Below, piece by piece: positions 42,943 through 53,200 of a stretch of 64,000 nucleotides of DNA. Numbering within the stretch: position 1 is the first letter of the stretch; every line of letters starts with the position of its first letter. The position numbers and the translations under genes are program-made. Origin of the DNA: Flavihumibacter fluvii (GTDB taxonomy: Bacteria > Bacteroidota > Bacteroidia > Chitinophagales > Chitinophagaceae); assembly GCF_018595675.2 (NCBI RefSeq), contig NZ_CP092333.1:4426001-4490000 (forward strand), given 5' to 3'. Below the pieces are notes generated by a model. The model had not been told where the DNA came from. It worked only from the letters and a program-made list of their open reading frames with translations, and searched no databases.

Positions 42943-43419
42943 ATGTCAATCGATCTTTTTATGGGGAAGCCATTTCCGTTGTTGCTGTTAATTTTGTTAT
43001 CACTTGCAATTTCCCCAGCTTTGCAAGCCCAATATAAAGTCGATTCGGTGGCTATAATTACACTGGTTAAAGAAGACTATAAAACACTGGGCAATTTTGA
43101 TACACTGCAGCATCGGCGTAACTGCACGTATGATTATAAACTAGTGGAAGATGGTGAAATATGGGACATTGACCGCGAGATAAAATATATTGCTTCGAAG
43201 GCCGCCTCAAAGCAAGTCCGAACCAATGAGTTTAATTTTAAATCAGTTACGGTCTATAGCACCACCGGCTATGCGATATATGAGCTAAGGTCTACGATCA
43301 CCCAACCGGACGGCTCATCGAAAAATTACAGTTGGTTTGAAACAGTGATTGTCAGGAGAATTGCCAACAAATGGAAGATCGCGCTGATGCATTCAACTGC
43401 TATAAAGGATAAGCCATGA
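42943..43419 (+). CDS. Secreted NTF2-like (SnoaL/DUF4440-type) small protein
   Basis: The 158-residue protein has a signal peptide (about residues 9-30, ending ALQAQ) and a cone-shaped NTF2-like domain: VAIITLVKEDYKTLGNFD, YELRSTITQPDGSS, WFETVIVRRIANKWKIALMHST. NTF2-like domains bind small ligands or act as protein modules. Its TGA overlaps the ATG of the next gene (ATGA at 43416), so the two products are made together. An immediate role with the putative peptidase, as inhibitor or substrate-binding partner, is inference. Confidence 0.7.
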   Translation: MSIDLFMGKPFPLLLLILLSLAISPALQAQYKVDSVAIITLVKEDYKTLGNFDTLQHRRNCTYDYKLVEDGEIWDIDREIKYIASKAASKQVRTNEFNFKSVTVYSTTGYAIYELRSTITQPDGSSKNYSWFETVIVRRIANKWKIALMHSTAIKDKP

Positions 43420-45572
43420 AATTTTCCATAACCAGTTTAGTCCTCTTTTTTTTCATTCTTCCTGGTAATGGGATGGCGCAAAGTACTATTCTGGAGGCCA
43501 ATGCCCTGCTGGATGCCGAACAGCTAAAGTTTACTGAATTTTCCAGGAAATTCAATGCTGATGAGGGAATCCGAAACCTGCTGCTTCGGTTCGGAACGAT
43601 TACAATGGACAGCCTGCAACAGGCCTTTAATGCAAGGACCGCCGGATCAGATGCAGATAAGATCCAAAGTATCAACAGCGGAAGATATTTTTTACAAACG
43701 CTTAAAGCAAACCTGGATCAGCAAAAATTTGAAATTTATGATGTTCCGGATGCCGTACAGAAATTCCCCCTGATCGCCGACGCTATTGTTAACAAGGCTT
43801 CTTACCGTGAGTTTACCCTTGGCTTTGGTGGGCGGCGCACACAGTTAATGGCCGATGCATTCCGGCAATACCCTGAGGAGGGCAAAAGATTACAATATGC
43901 AGCCGATGCTAGGCGGCTGGCAGTAAATACAGATAATATCCTGCCCTTACTGGAACGCCAGCCCGGTTTCCCTTTTGTTGACACAGCACTTATTTACCTG
44001 GCGGAACGGGCACCAATGACCCTGGTTGATTATCTCTCTGCGAAAAATAACCGGATCACTGACAGCATCCTGGCATCTGGAAGGCCTGTGATACAACAAC
44101 TGGTAAAACTGAAAGGAAACAGGAATGCTTCTGAAATCGCACCATTTGCCGAAGAAATTGCGCGGGGCAGGTACACGGCGGATGAAATTCAGCAACTCAG
44201 GACCAATAATGTTAAAGGGTATTACCAGCTTTTAGTGAATACCATCCAGTCGAATCGGACCTCCCGCCTGGCCGGCGGTCCGGCTGGCATGCAGCCGGCC
44301 CTTCGTACCACCCTGCATAATAAAGCGGTTTCTTTTTATATCCAGCAAATAAATGGATTACATGAATCCAAGGACCAGGTTCGTTTTGCCAGTATCCAGT
44401 CTTTACGGACCATAGACCTTTACTACCTTATCATCAGCGGGGAAGAAGAATTATACACCTCAAGTTTCCTGGGCATTTATAAAAGGATGATGGCGCAATT
44501 GCCTTCCGGCCAATCCGATAGCCTTATGCACCTGGTGCAGTTTGACCTGTTCAGGAAGTTCATCAGGATTTGTTCACATTATAATGTGTTGACGGATTAC
44601 CTGAACCAAATGCCCGAAACTGCAAGGATTGCCCTGTTGAAGAGTTTTATCACCGGTATAGAATCAAATACGGATACCGGGTTGGAAGACGCCATGGATG
44701 TGGCCGATGCCTTTGTTAGTTTATCGGTTGATCCGCAATATAGCGCTACGGTTGAGCAATTGCTTAAGGATAACCTTGCCAGGTGCCAGTCGGATAAACA
44801 GTATTATGGCGCCAGGTTGTATTCGATCCTGATCGACGTCTTTAGGATGTCTAATAACCCGGAAAACCAGAAAACCATCTTTGCCAAACTGGGTAACTAT
44901 GAACTGTTACCGGTAAGTTCCGTTCGGGATAAAGAAGGAATAATCAACCAACTGGTAATTTTCTATGGCGATGAAGATGGTAAAACATCCTACCAGAACT
45001 TTCTCTCCATGTTCCGAAACCCGAAAATCTGGCAGGTTGAAAAATCTGCCCAGTGGATCGTCATCAGTTCTATTGATCCTAAGCAACCAGTGAAATTATA
45101 TGCCAACCTGCCGTTAGACCACCAGGATGACCTTGATGAGAAAGCACAGCTGGCTTTACTGGATTACCTGAAAACGAACCAAATTCAAACCGGAGTAATT
45201 ATCCATCGCGGACACAGTTACCACCTCCCCACCACACTTAATTACCTGCAGCCCTACATGAAACTGGCTATCTTGGGCTCCTGTGGTGGATATAAGAATA
45301 TCCTGACGGTTGCTGAAAAAAGTCCGGCGGCCCAGATCGTAGCTACCAAACAGGTGGGGTCAAAACTGATCAACGACCCTATGATCCAAATGGTAAATGA
45401 GCATTTCCTGCAATCAAAGGACATCTTCTGGCCCGAAGTATGGAACACCATGGGCGCCACTTTTAATAAGTCTGCGTTCACCCGCGACCTTTTTTCAGAA
45501 TATGTTCCCCCTTATCGCAACCTTAGCCTTTTTGTGATCCGGTTATTTAATTATGATGAGTCGAGCTTCTGA
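43416..45572 (+). CDS. Large secreted protein with clan-CD-peptidase-like C terminus
   Basis: The 718-residue protein has a signal peptide (MKFSITSLVLFFFILPGNGMAQ) and about 500 residues of helical, repeat-like sequence with no known domain. Near the C terminus VIIHRGHSYH (H597, H600) is followed by LAILGSCGGY (C623). A hydrophobic strand ending in H-x-G-H and a second hydrophobic strand ending in Ser-Cys-Gly match the catalytic His and Cys layout of the caspase/CHAT/separase superfamily. The His-Cys distance of 23-26 residues is close to that of separase as I recall it. The assignment is a hypothesis; the gene itself is certain. Confidence 0.7.
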   Translation: MKFSITSLVLFFFILPGNGMAQSTILEANALLDAEQLKFTEFSRKFNADEGIRNLLLRFGTITMDSLQQAFNARTAGSDADKIQSINSGRYFLQTLKANLDQQKFEIYDVPDAVQKFPLIADAIVNKASYREFTLGFGGRRTQLMADAFRQYPEEGKRLQYAADARRLAVNTDNILPLLERQPGFPFVDTALIYLAERAPMTLVDYLSAKNNRITDSILASGRPVIQQLVKLKGNRNASEIAPFAEEIARGRYTADEIQQLRTNNVKGYYQLLVNTIQSNRTSRLAGGPAGMQPALRTTLHNKAVSFYIQQINGLHESKDQVRFASIQSLRTIDLYYLIISGEEELYTSSFLGIYKRMMAQLPSGQSDSLMHLVQFDLFRKFIRICSHYNVLTDYLNQMPETARIALLKSFITGIESNTDTGLEDAMDVADAFVSLSVDPQYSATVEQLLKDNLARCQSDKQYYGARLYSILIDVFRMSNNPENQKTIFAKLGNYELLPVSSVRDKEGIINQLVIFYGDEDGKTSYQNFLSMFRNPKIWQVEKSAQWIVISSIDPKQPVKLYANLPLDHQDDLDEKAQLALLDYLKTNQIQTGVIIHRGHSYHLPTTLNYLQPYMKLAILGSCGGYKNILTVAEKSPAAQIVATKQVGSKLINDPMIQMVNEHFLQSKDIFWPEVWNTMGATFNKSAFTRDLFSEYVPPYRNLSLFVIRLFNYDESSF

Positions 45573-45580
45573 CCAATTGC

Positions 45581-45931
45581 TCAGAGTGCCGATTTCAATC
45601 CCGCTACGCTTGTTTTGATATTTCCAATAAAGATCTGGTCTCCAACAATTGCTACCGGACGCTTCAGGAAAGTATATTCCTCCAGGATCAGTTTCCGGTA
45701 ATCTTTTTCAGTAAGTTCTTTTTCTGCCAGTCCCATGGATCGGTATTTGATGGCTTTGCGACTAAACAATGCTTCATAACTCCCGGCCAGTTTTTTCATT
45801 TCATCCAGCTGGGCCGGAGTGATAGGTTCGGTTTTTATATCCTGCAATACCGCTTTCTTCTTTACGGCATCAACTTCTTTTAATATGCGCTGGCAGGTAC
45901 CGCAATTGGCTAAGTGGTAAATCTTTTTCAT
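45581..45931 (-). CDS. ArsC/Spx-like thioredoxin-fold protein
   Basis: The 116-residue protein fits the ArsC/Spx/MgsR family: HLANCGTCQRILKEV at the N terminus has a CxxC redox pair (C11/C14 region), followed by VLQDIKTEPITPAQLDEM and the late FLKRPVAIVGDQIFIG strand containing the conserved cis-Pro and Arg-Pro. The CGTC pair is like Spx rather than the single-Cys ArsC of E. coli. It may be a redox protein or glutaredoxin-dependent reductase; arsenate reduction is not implied, as no ars genes are nearby. Confidence 0.82.
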   Translation of the reverse strand: MKKIYHLANCGTCQRILKEVDAVKKKAVLQDIKTEPITPAQLDEMKKLAGSYEALFSRKAIKYRSMGLAEKELTEKDYRKLILEEYTFLKRPVAIVGDQIFIGNIKTSVAGLKSAL

Positions 45932-46014
45932 GCAAATTTTAGTGAGTTAAACAAATACGGATCCAATTTGGTTGAATAATTTCACCAATGTACCTTACCA
46001 GGAAAATTTCACAT

Positions 46015-46443
46015 ATGAGAATGCTCTTGTTATTGGTCAGTCTCGCCATTACTTCGCAGGTTTTTTCGCAACAGAATGATGAAAAGGACCTTCGTAAACT
46101 TTTACAGGACCAGCAGGAAGCATGGAACCGTGGTGATATCAGTTCCTTTATGAAAGGTTACTGGAACTCCGATTCCCTGATGTTTATTGGTGGGAAAGGA
46201 GTCACCTATGGCTTCAGGAACACCTGGGAGCGCTATAAGAAAACATACGACAGCCGTGAAAAAATGGGTACCCTGGCTTTCGACCTGCTTCATTTTATTC
46301 CTCTTGCAGCAGACGCATACATGGTGGTAGGCAAATGGCACCTGACCCGCACCGTTGGTGATATCGGCGGGTATTATACCCTTATCTTCCGGAAAATTGA
46401 CGGGAAATGGTTGATAATTTCAGACCACACCAGCCAGGGCTGA
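46015..46443 (+). CDS. Secreted SnoaL/DUF4440-type protein
   Basis: The 142-residue protein has a signal peptide (MRMLLLLVSLAITSQVFSQQ) and a DUF4440 NTF2-like domain: LRKLLQDQQEAWNRGDISSFMKGYWNSDSLMFIGG (split over two helices and a strand) and GGYYTLIFRKIDGKWLIISDHTS, the family's closing strands. ATG at 46015 was preferred to one at 45988 because it starts directly at the signal peptide. Family members are enzymes or ligand binders of unclear role. It is convergent with the outer-membrane barrel gene, four bases apart. Confidence 0.82.
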   Translation: MRMLLLLVSLAITSQVFSQQNDEKDLRKLLQDQQEAWNRGDISSFMKGYWNSDSLMFIGGKGVTYGFRNTWERYKKTYDSREKMGTLAFDLLHFIPLAADAYMVVGKWHLTRTVGDIGGYYTLIFRKIDGKWLIISDHTSQG

Positions 46444-46447
46444 TGGC

Positions 46448-48874
46448 TTAACTACCCGCACCAACCCTTCTTTGTTCTTCAGAACTGCCACCATTATTGC
46501 GACGGCCGCTTTCTTTAAATTGCTGGCCAAACCGCCAGGTGAAGGAAAGGTTGACCACCCTTGAATCATGCCGCTGTACAAAACGTTCGTGCACATTCTG
46601 GTAAAAAATATCACCGGTAATCACCTGGGTAAAAAAGATATCCCGGGCACTCAGTTTTAGACTGCCTTTACCTTTCAACACCTGCTTTGATACGCCTGCG
46701 GAGACCTGGCCGAATGGATAAATGATGAACTGTCCGTCCCTGGATTTGGTATTATAGAATCCTGATAATTCTGCTGCCCAGGCTTTGGTAATTTTAAATT
46801 GGTTGGTCATGTTGAATTGTCCACTCGTGCCTTCGCTACGGATATATGCATTATTATCAGATCCCTGCACTTTCTGGTACAATCCGGTGCCAGAGACATT
46901 AGCCGACCACCATTTGGTTGGATTCAACTGAGCTGAAATAGTGAGACTTGTAGACTGACTATTTCCAAGATTGCCTTCTGACAAGATGGTCACATTACCA
47001 GCCGTCCTGAACAATTGGGAAAAATATTGTTGCGTATTGGAGTAGTTGAGGGCCGTTGTCAACCAGCCTTTATAGGTATGGGATAATTCATAGGAGAAAG
47101 TAAACTGGGGCTGAAGATAGGGGTTGCCCAATTCATAAGTATACTCATTAATAAAAAACAGGAAGGGGTTCAGTTGCTGGTAAGCTGGGCGATCGATCCT
47201 GCGCCCGATATTGACCGAGAATATATTGTTGGTATCTGCAGTATAAGTGATGAAAGCGGTAGGGAAGAGGCTGTTATAATCCTTCGAAAAAGCTGAATCA
47301 GGTCTTTCAGGATTTCCTAATTGGTTGCCATGGTATTTGGTATGTTCAAAGCGTAATCCAGCCTGGATGCTCCATTTGCCGATTGTCTTACGGGCATTAA
47401 GGTAGGCTGCCTGGATCTGTTCTTCATACAGGAAATGGTTGGTCCTTTGGTAATCGGGTGCCCATTGGCCGTTCAACAATAGAAAATAATCGGCAGTATT
47501 ATCGGTTTTTACAAAGCTTGCTTTTAGACCGGTTTCCAGTTTTAGGCCTTTTTTGAAACTATGTGAATAGTCGGTCTTGGCAGCATATATCCTGATGGTG
47601 GCCGGCAGGTCACCTTTAATCTGGTTAAAGGATTTAAGGGTACCATCAGGCAAGTAGGTGCTATTGCTAAACAACTGGCCATTGGTCTGGGTATACTGCA
47701 CATAATCGAGGTCTGCACTGATTTCTGTCGCCTCACTGAACTGGTGCCGCAAGTTCAGGTTCAATGAGCCGTTGGTCCACTTTAATGTATTATCACTAAT
47801 GGTTTGCACAACAGAATCTGTATGGCCATTTCCATTCTTGATATATCCGGTACTATTGCCATCAAAGGAGTAAGGTGAAATGAAACCGGTTCCAACAATG
47901 CCCAGGGTGGTTTTTTTATTGAGGAAATAATCCAGCCCAAGTTTCAGGGTATTGTTTTTCCTGCTTCTTTTTAACCAGGTGGGTTGGTCAAAATAAGCAG
48001 TAGGGGTTTTACCCGTCTCATCCAGGTAGGTCCTGATAATATGCAGGTCCGTAAACCCTTCATTTATGTTCTGGTTATAGTTAGCGAAGAGGTTGAATTT
48101 TTCGTTTCGGTAATTGAGGTTAAGGCTATTGTTGGTTTTCCAGTAACGACCCTGCCCATAACCCAGGGTCAGGCTGCCATTCCAGCCTTTCTGTTTATTC
48201 TTTTTTGTTTTGATGTTAATGATGCCTGAATTACCAGCCGCATCATATTTTGACGGCGGGTTGGGCATAATTTCGATCTGATCGAGCTGGTTGGCATTCA
48301 TGCTACTGAGCAGGGCGGTCAACTGGGTACCAGACAGATAGGTTGGTTTACCATCGAGCATGATCAATACCCCCTGTTTGCCCCGCAGGCTGATGTTTCC
48401 ATCACGGTCCACTGTTACACCGGGTGACTTCTCCAATACTTCCAGTGCCGTTGCCCCTGCATTGGAAATACCGGCATCTACATTGATGATGGTTCGATCG
48501 GGCTTATTTTCAATGAGCGGCTTTTTAGCTACAACGGTAACATTTCCCAACTCCTTTCCTGCCGCAACCAGTTGAATGACGGGGAAAATTTTATCTGGCG
48601 ATTGTTCCGTGAGCCGGAAGGGTGTTGAAATAAAAGGTTGGTAACCAATTGCACTCACCGACAAGAGATAGGTGTCCAGTGGTAATTGATCCAGTTCGAA
48701 ATCACCGTTCTTGTTGGCGGCCGTGAATTTCACGACCATCGAATCGGCGGGGTGCAGAACCGAAACTGTTGCACCTTCCAGTGATTTCCCCGTTATTTTT
48801 CCCAAAGGGTTTTTTTGCGCAAACACCACTGAACTGCCCCAAAGAAGGCATATAAACGATAAGGACCACTTCAT
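46448..48874 (-). CDS. Outer-membrane beta-barrel family protein (TonB-receptor-like)
   Basis: The roughly 808-residue protein has a signal peptide, a carboxypeptidase-regulatory-like domain (about 25-105, LDTYLLSVSAIGYQPF), a plug-like domain (about 110-215, VLEKSPGVTVDRDGNISLRG, DQIEIMPNPPSKYDAAG) and a long C-terminal barrel of alternating aromatic strands, the OMP_b-brl_3 pattern. Such proteins resemble TonB-dependent transporters but lack a clear TonB box and a SusD partner. Start at 48874 gives the cleaner signal peptide (an ATG lies at 48880). The ECF sigma gene is divergent upstream, which may mean coregulation. Confidence 0.88.
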   Translation of the reverse strand: MKWSLSFICLLWGSSVVFAQKNPLGKITGKSLEGATVSVLHPADSMVVKFTAANKNGDFELDQLPLDTYLLSVSAIGYQPFISTPFRLTEQSPDKIFPVIQLVAAGKELGNVTVVAKKPLIENKPDRTIINVDAGISNAGATALEVLEKSPGVTVDRDGNISLRGKQGVLIMLDGKPTYLSGTQLTALLSSMNANQLDQIEIMPNPPSKYDAAGNSGIINIKTKKNKQKGWNGSLTLGYGQGRYWKTNNSLNLNYRNEKFNLFANYNQNINEGFTDLHIIRTYLDETGKTPTAYFDQPTWLKRSRKNNTLKLGLDYFLNKKTTLGIVGTGFISPYSFDGNSTGYIKNGNGHTDSVVQTISDNTLKWTNGSLNLNLRHQFSEATEISADLDYVQYTQTNGQLFSNSTYLPDGTLKSFNQIKGDLPATIRIYAAKTDYSHSFKKGLKLETGLKASFVKTDNTADYFLLLNGQWAPDYQRTNHFLYEEQIQAAYLNARKTIGKWSIQAGLRFEHTKYHGNQLGNPERPDSAFSKDYNSLFPTAFITYTADTNNIFSVNIGRRIDRPAYQQLNPFLFFINEYTYELGNPYLQPQFTFSYELSHTYKGWLTTALNYSNTQQYFSQLFRTAGNVTILSEGNLGNSQSTSLTISAQLNPTKWWSANVSGTGLYQKVQGSDNNAYIRSEGTSGQFNMTNQFKITKAWAAELSGFYNTKSRDGQFIIYPFGQVSAGVSKQVLKGKGSLKLSARDIFFTQVITGDIFYQNVHERFVQRHDSRVVNLSFTWRFGQQFKESGRRNNGGSSEEQRRVGAGS

Positions 48875-49074
48875 AGACAAGGTAATTTTTCAGCGTAAAG
48901 GTTGAATAAAGCTGGAAAAGCATGTTCTGAATTGGGATGATGGGTCGTATAATCATGCCAATGCATAAGCGGTCATTAATAAGTATGAAAGGTTTCGTAG
49001 ATGGCGGGTCTTTTTTTAGAAAAACTGTAATAATACCCGGAGTTTTGTCACTCATGATAAAATGACCCCTCAAT

Positions 49075-49569
49075 TTGAGTGAGAAAGAATTCCTGGAGCA
49101 AATAAGGGCTAACCAGGGCATAATATATAAAGTGGTGTCTTTGTATGCGGCCGACCCGGAAGAGAAGAAAGATCTCTACCAGGAAGTGTTGCTGCAATGC
49201 TGGAAAGGCTGGCCTGCTTTTCGTAATGAATCCAAATTCAGCACCTGGTTATACCGGATCAGCCTGAATACGGTGTTTACCAGTCTGCGGAAAAAAACAA
49301 AACTCGACTATAAAGAGGAGCTTCCCGATTACCAGGTAGCCAATCCGGTATCGCTTGAGAAGGAAGATTCAGTTGCGTTGCACCAGGCGATCAGGCAACT
49401 GACGGATGTTGACAGGGCCCTGATCTTATTGCACCTGGATGGATACAATAACGGGGAAATAGCCCAGGTGATGGGGATCTCTGCCATTAGCCTGGGTGTG
49501 AAACTGTACCGGATCAGGCAGCGATTAGCAAACCTTTTAAATTCTAAAGACCATGGATACAACAAATAA
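49075..49569 (+). CDS. ECF-type RNA polymerase sigma factor
   Basis: The 164-residue sigma factor has region 2 (EEKKDLYQEVLLQCWKGW, FSTWLYRISLNTV) and region 4 (DRALILLHLDGYNNGEIAQVMG, LGVKLYRIRQRL) and no region 3, the ECF layout. The start is TTG at 49075: upstream in-frame codons reach a stop at 49063 without ATG, and the product starts sensibly from TTG. It overlaps the next gene, a membrane protein, by 17 bases, the common arrangement for a sigma factor with its membrane-bound control protein. It is divergent from the outer-membrane barrel gene. Confidence 0.92.
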   Translation: MSEKEFLEQIRANQGIIYKVVSLYAADPEEKKDLYQEVLLQCWKGWPAFRNESKFSTWLYRISLNTVFTSLRKKTKLDYKEELPDYQVANPVSLEKEDSVALHQAIRQLTDVDRALILLHLDGYNNGEIAQVMGISAISLGVKLYRIRQRLANLLNSKDHGYNK

Positions 49570-50164
49570 CTGGCAATCCTGGCAGCCTAAAGACGATGAC
49601 CTGGAGAATTTGTTGCAACCTGGTTTTGCAAACCGTTTGCAGCCACACCATCCATTACTGAAACTGAAAAGGAACCTGTATATCAATACAGTATGGGGAA
49701 TTCTTATAACAGTGGTTTATTGTATTATCATCATCAGGACCTCCATATGGCCGGTGCAGCTCGCTCTTGGCATTACATCAGTATTTAATATCGTGATCCT
49801 CGTCCAGGCAATTCAATTATACAGGTCGATCCGGACGAATATTTCATCCACCGATAGCGTGCTGGATATCATGAAAAACCATCACCGTGAAATTTCTGCC
49901 TGGTGTAGCATGCAGCATAAACTGGCGCTTTGGGTATATCCGGTTGCTGCAACCGGTGGTTATATTTACGGCGGTGCGCTTAGTTCGGGCAAGTCGTTTG
50001 AAGAATTATTTGCTGAGCCGGTTTTTCTTTGGGCATTACCTGTTACGCTGGTGGTTCTTGTTCCTGTTTCCCACTTCGCAGCTAAATGGTTGACCCGTAA
50101 AACATTCGGGGTCCACCTCGATATGCTGAAAAGCACCATTCGTACACTCGAGGGATTGGTATAA
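49553..50164 (+). CDS. Four-helix membrane protein coupled to the ECF sigma factor
   Basis: The 203-residue protein has a 40-residue cytoplasmic-looking N terminus and four membrane helices (about 43-63, 68-92, 123-143 and 155-182), ending in a basic loop and a helix. No zinc-binding anti-sigma motif (HxxxCxxC) is present. Translation coupling to the sigma gene (17-base overlap) suggests it restrains or senses for the sigma factor; this is inferred from position alone. Similar sigma plus membrane-protein pairs occur in Bacteroidota. A strong terminator follows. Confidence 0.75.
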   Translation: MDTTNNWQSWQPKDDDLENLLQPGFANRLQPHHPLLKLKRNLYINTVWGILITVVYCIIIIRTSIWPVQLALGITSVFNIVILVQAIQLYRSIRTNISSTDSVLDIMKNHHREISAWCSMQHKLALWVYPVAATGGYIYGGALSSGKSFEELFAEPVFLWALPVTLVVLVPVSHFAAKWLTRKTFGVHLDMLKSTIRTLEGLV

Positions 50165-50165
50165 A

Positions 50166-50202
50166 AAAAGCCACAGCTACTGGTTAAGCAGCTGTGGCTT
50201 TT
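50166..50202. terminator. Bidirectional intrinsic terminator
   Basis: AAAAGCCACAGCT (50166-50178) and AGCTGTGGCTTTT (50190-50202) form a perfect 13-bp stem with an 11-base loop; A's on one side and T's on the other let it serve both convergent genes. Confidence 0.92.
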
Positions 50203-50213
50203 GTAGATCCTGG

Positions 50214-53200
50214 CTATTTGGAACCAACCTGGAACTTCCGGGTGGTGAGCCCTGCCTGGTTTCGCATCTGCAATAAATAAGTACCTGGTGCCAGGCCGGT
50301 CACTTTCAATTGGAATTGATTGTTACCTGTGCTTGCAGTTACTTTTTTCTGTAAAATCTGCCTGCCTGTCAGATCAAATACCCGCAGTTCCACTGCGCCA
50401 CCTTTAATGGATGGGTAATTGATGGTCATCGTTTCCTGTACCGGGTTAGGGTAGGTAGATACTTTAGTGAAGGGTTCTGCACTAACCATCGCAACTTCTT
50501 CCATTGGACCAGCAAGCGTCCTGTTCCTGCTCGTTCCATAAGAAGGTGAGTTAGTTGCTAATGGTGACGAGAAGGCTTCCAGGATGAAGGAATAACATTT
50601 ACTTGGGTCGACCGTAGCCCCTGACTTACTGATAACCTTTATGACATAATTGGTATTGGGCGTGCCCAGGTTATAATTGATGACTTCTGCAGTGTTTCCT
50701 GAATTTTCTGAAGAAGCTAAAAGTACACCGGCTTCAGTATACAGGAAAAGGTCATAATCGGCGGGAAGTCCCCAAAGGCTGACTTTGAAGTAAGAATTCG
50801 CCCAGATCCTGAATATATACCAGTCTTCATCGGTGCTGCTTCCTATCGATGCCGTATAGGTTGTATTGTGCCCAATTACTTTTGCTGCCCCAATTGTTTC
50901 ATTGGATTCATAAGTATCGGGACAAACAGTAGCTGGTGGCGGTGGCGTGGTAGTCGTCGTATCTGTAGGCGGCGGCGTGGTGGTCGTCGTATCTGTTGTT
51001 CCAGGAGATGGGGGAGTTGAAGGTGCTGGTGTTGGATTCGCTAATGGACTCGAGAATGCTTCCAATAAAAACGAATAACACTTAGAAACATCAAATGCCC
51101 CGTTTTTACCCACCACTTTTATGACATAATTGGTATTAGCTGTTCCGTCATTGTACCTTATTTGCTCGGTAGTGGTACCTGTTGTTGTGAGTGACCTGAT
51201 CAATTGCCCGGTTGTACTGTATAAGTAAAGGTCATAGTCGGCCGGCAAGTTGCTGATGGTAACCCTGAAATAACTGTTGGCCCAGATCCTGAAAGTATAC
51301 CAGTCTTCATCTGTTGCAGTTCCAATGGACGCGGTATAGGTGGTATTGTGACCAATGGTCTTTGCTGACCCTATAGCATTATTGGGCTCGTAAGAGTCCG
51401 GGCAAACCGTTGGTGGCGGTGGTGTGGTAGTTGTTGTGTCAGTTGGCGGCGGTGGCGGTGGTGGTGTGGTAGTTGTTGTGTCAGTTGGTGGTGGTGTGGT
51501 CGTTGTTGTATCAGTTGGTGGTGGTGTTGTCGGAGCAGGTGCAGGAGTGGGATTCGCTAACGGACTCGAAAAGGCCTCCAGTAAAAGCGAATAACATTTT
51601 GACGCATCAAATACCCCGTTTTTACCTACTATTTTAACCCTGTAACTGGCATTTGAAAGGCCGTCATTATACCTGATTTGTTCTGTAGTGGTACCCGTAG
51701 TGGTGAGTGACCTGATCAATTCACCTGTTGTGCTGTAGAGGTAAATATCATAATCTGCAGGCAGATTACTCAAAGTAATCCTGAAATAGCGATTGGTCCA
51801 GATTCTAACGCTGAACCAGTCTTCATCCGTACTGCTGCCTATTCCTGCATTGATAGTAGTATTGTGCGGAAGGCTTTTAGCAGTTGAGATAGTGTTATTA
51901 GATTCGTAGGTATCTGTGCATACAGTACCGCCTGTCGGAGGCGGAGGCGGTGGGGTTGTCGTGCCTCCAATTGGGAAAAATTCGAAATGAATCATGCCAA
52001 GTCCACCACTATTTGTAACCAACGGTGCAGCTGCTCCATCATGACTGCGATAACTAATTCCTGTGGGGTTGGTAGACGTTCCACTTTGCCGGGAAAAATT
52101 GATATAAATGGTGCTGCCTGTTAAAGAAACGCTACTGATTGTATAGGTTCCACCATCCAGGCGGAACAAATTTTTCAAATCACCATTCATGGAAAAACTA
52201 CCCTGCTGGTCTTTTAAAGTCAGGGCAACCTGGGTGGCCTCACCGGTTCCGGAAACCATTGAAAAGGCGGCCGACTGCGGCTCGGGTGCCTCAATAGTTG
52301 CGGGCAAACCGGCACCATAAATATCCCGCCTCAGGATATTGGATACCCAGTCGCCGATATTCTTATAGCCATCGAGATAATTATAATGGCAATACCCTAA
52401 TCCTCCGGATGACTCATACAGTTGATTGGTATTACTGCTTGATATGGTGAAAATTTCGGAAGACTCTTTATCCAGCTGGCGCTGCGCTTCCTGTATTTTA
52501 AGGGTATTGTCTGCATTATAGATGCCACATCCATGCCTGATCTGGACGATATAAAATTTATTCAGCCCGGGGAAATCCTGCTTCCAGTCATTATACAGGT
52601 CATAGAAGATGGATTTGTAGGTGGCGGTACTCGTTTGTGCTGTATTCAGTACACCCTGGCTATTAGATTCCCCCTGGTACCAGATCAGTGCCCTGATATT
52701 ATTTTTTAAACCGGCTTCATTGATCCTTGTCAACAAGCGGCCGTAGTTTGAAGAACCACTCCATGGATTTCCATCATTGCGTTGGAAATAAGCTATGGCC
52801 TCCCCAGGTGCGCCGCCATTAAAAATTGCAATGGGAATATTATGTGCACCAGCTATATTAGACCCCATACGCTTTCCCCATTGCCCCACCTGGCCATCAA
52901 CATCAAACCATGGATTAGCCTTGGCTATGAACCAGCCTCTTGTATAGGAACTCGTTGTGCTTCCACTTCCAAAGGCCCTAACAAAGTTTCCATATGGAAC
53001 ATTCCCGGAATATTCCGCATCATTGGCTGTTGAATAAGCACTGGTACTCCGGTTGTTGGCAACTGCATTGGATTGCCCCTGGATAATATAAGCATCACCT
53101 GCCACGATATTATTGGCCGACCTGATTAATGTTTCCTGGGAATTCTGAACGCCGAATAAACTGATCGTGTAATTTCTTAATTCTGCGGTGATGTCCTGGG

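Noticed and set aside
50930-51540. Regular GTGGTGGT-type DNA resembling a repeat array or CRISPR
   Set aside because: It encodes the in-frame Thr/Pro linkers of the T9SS protein; no spacers or cas genes.
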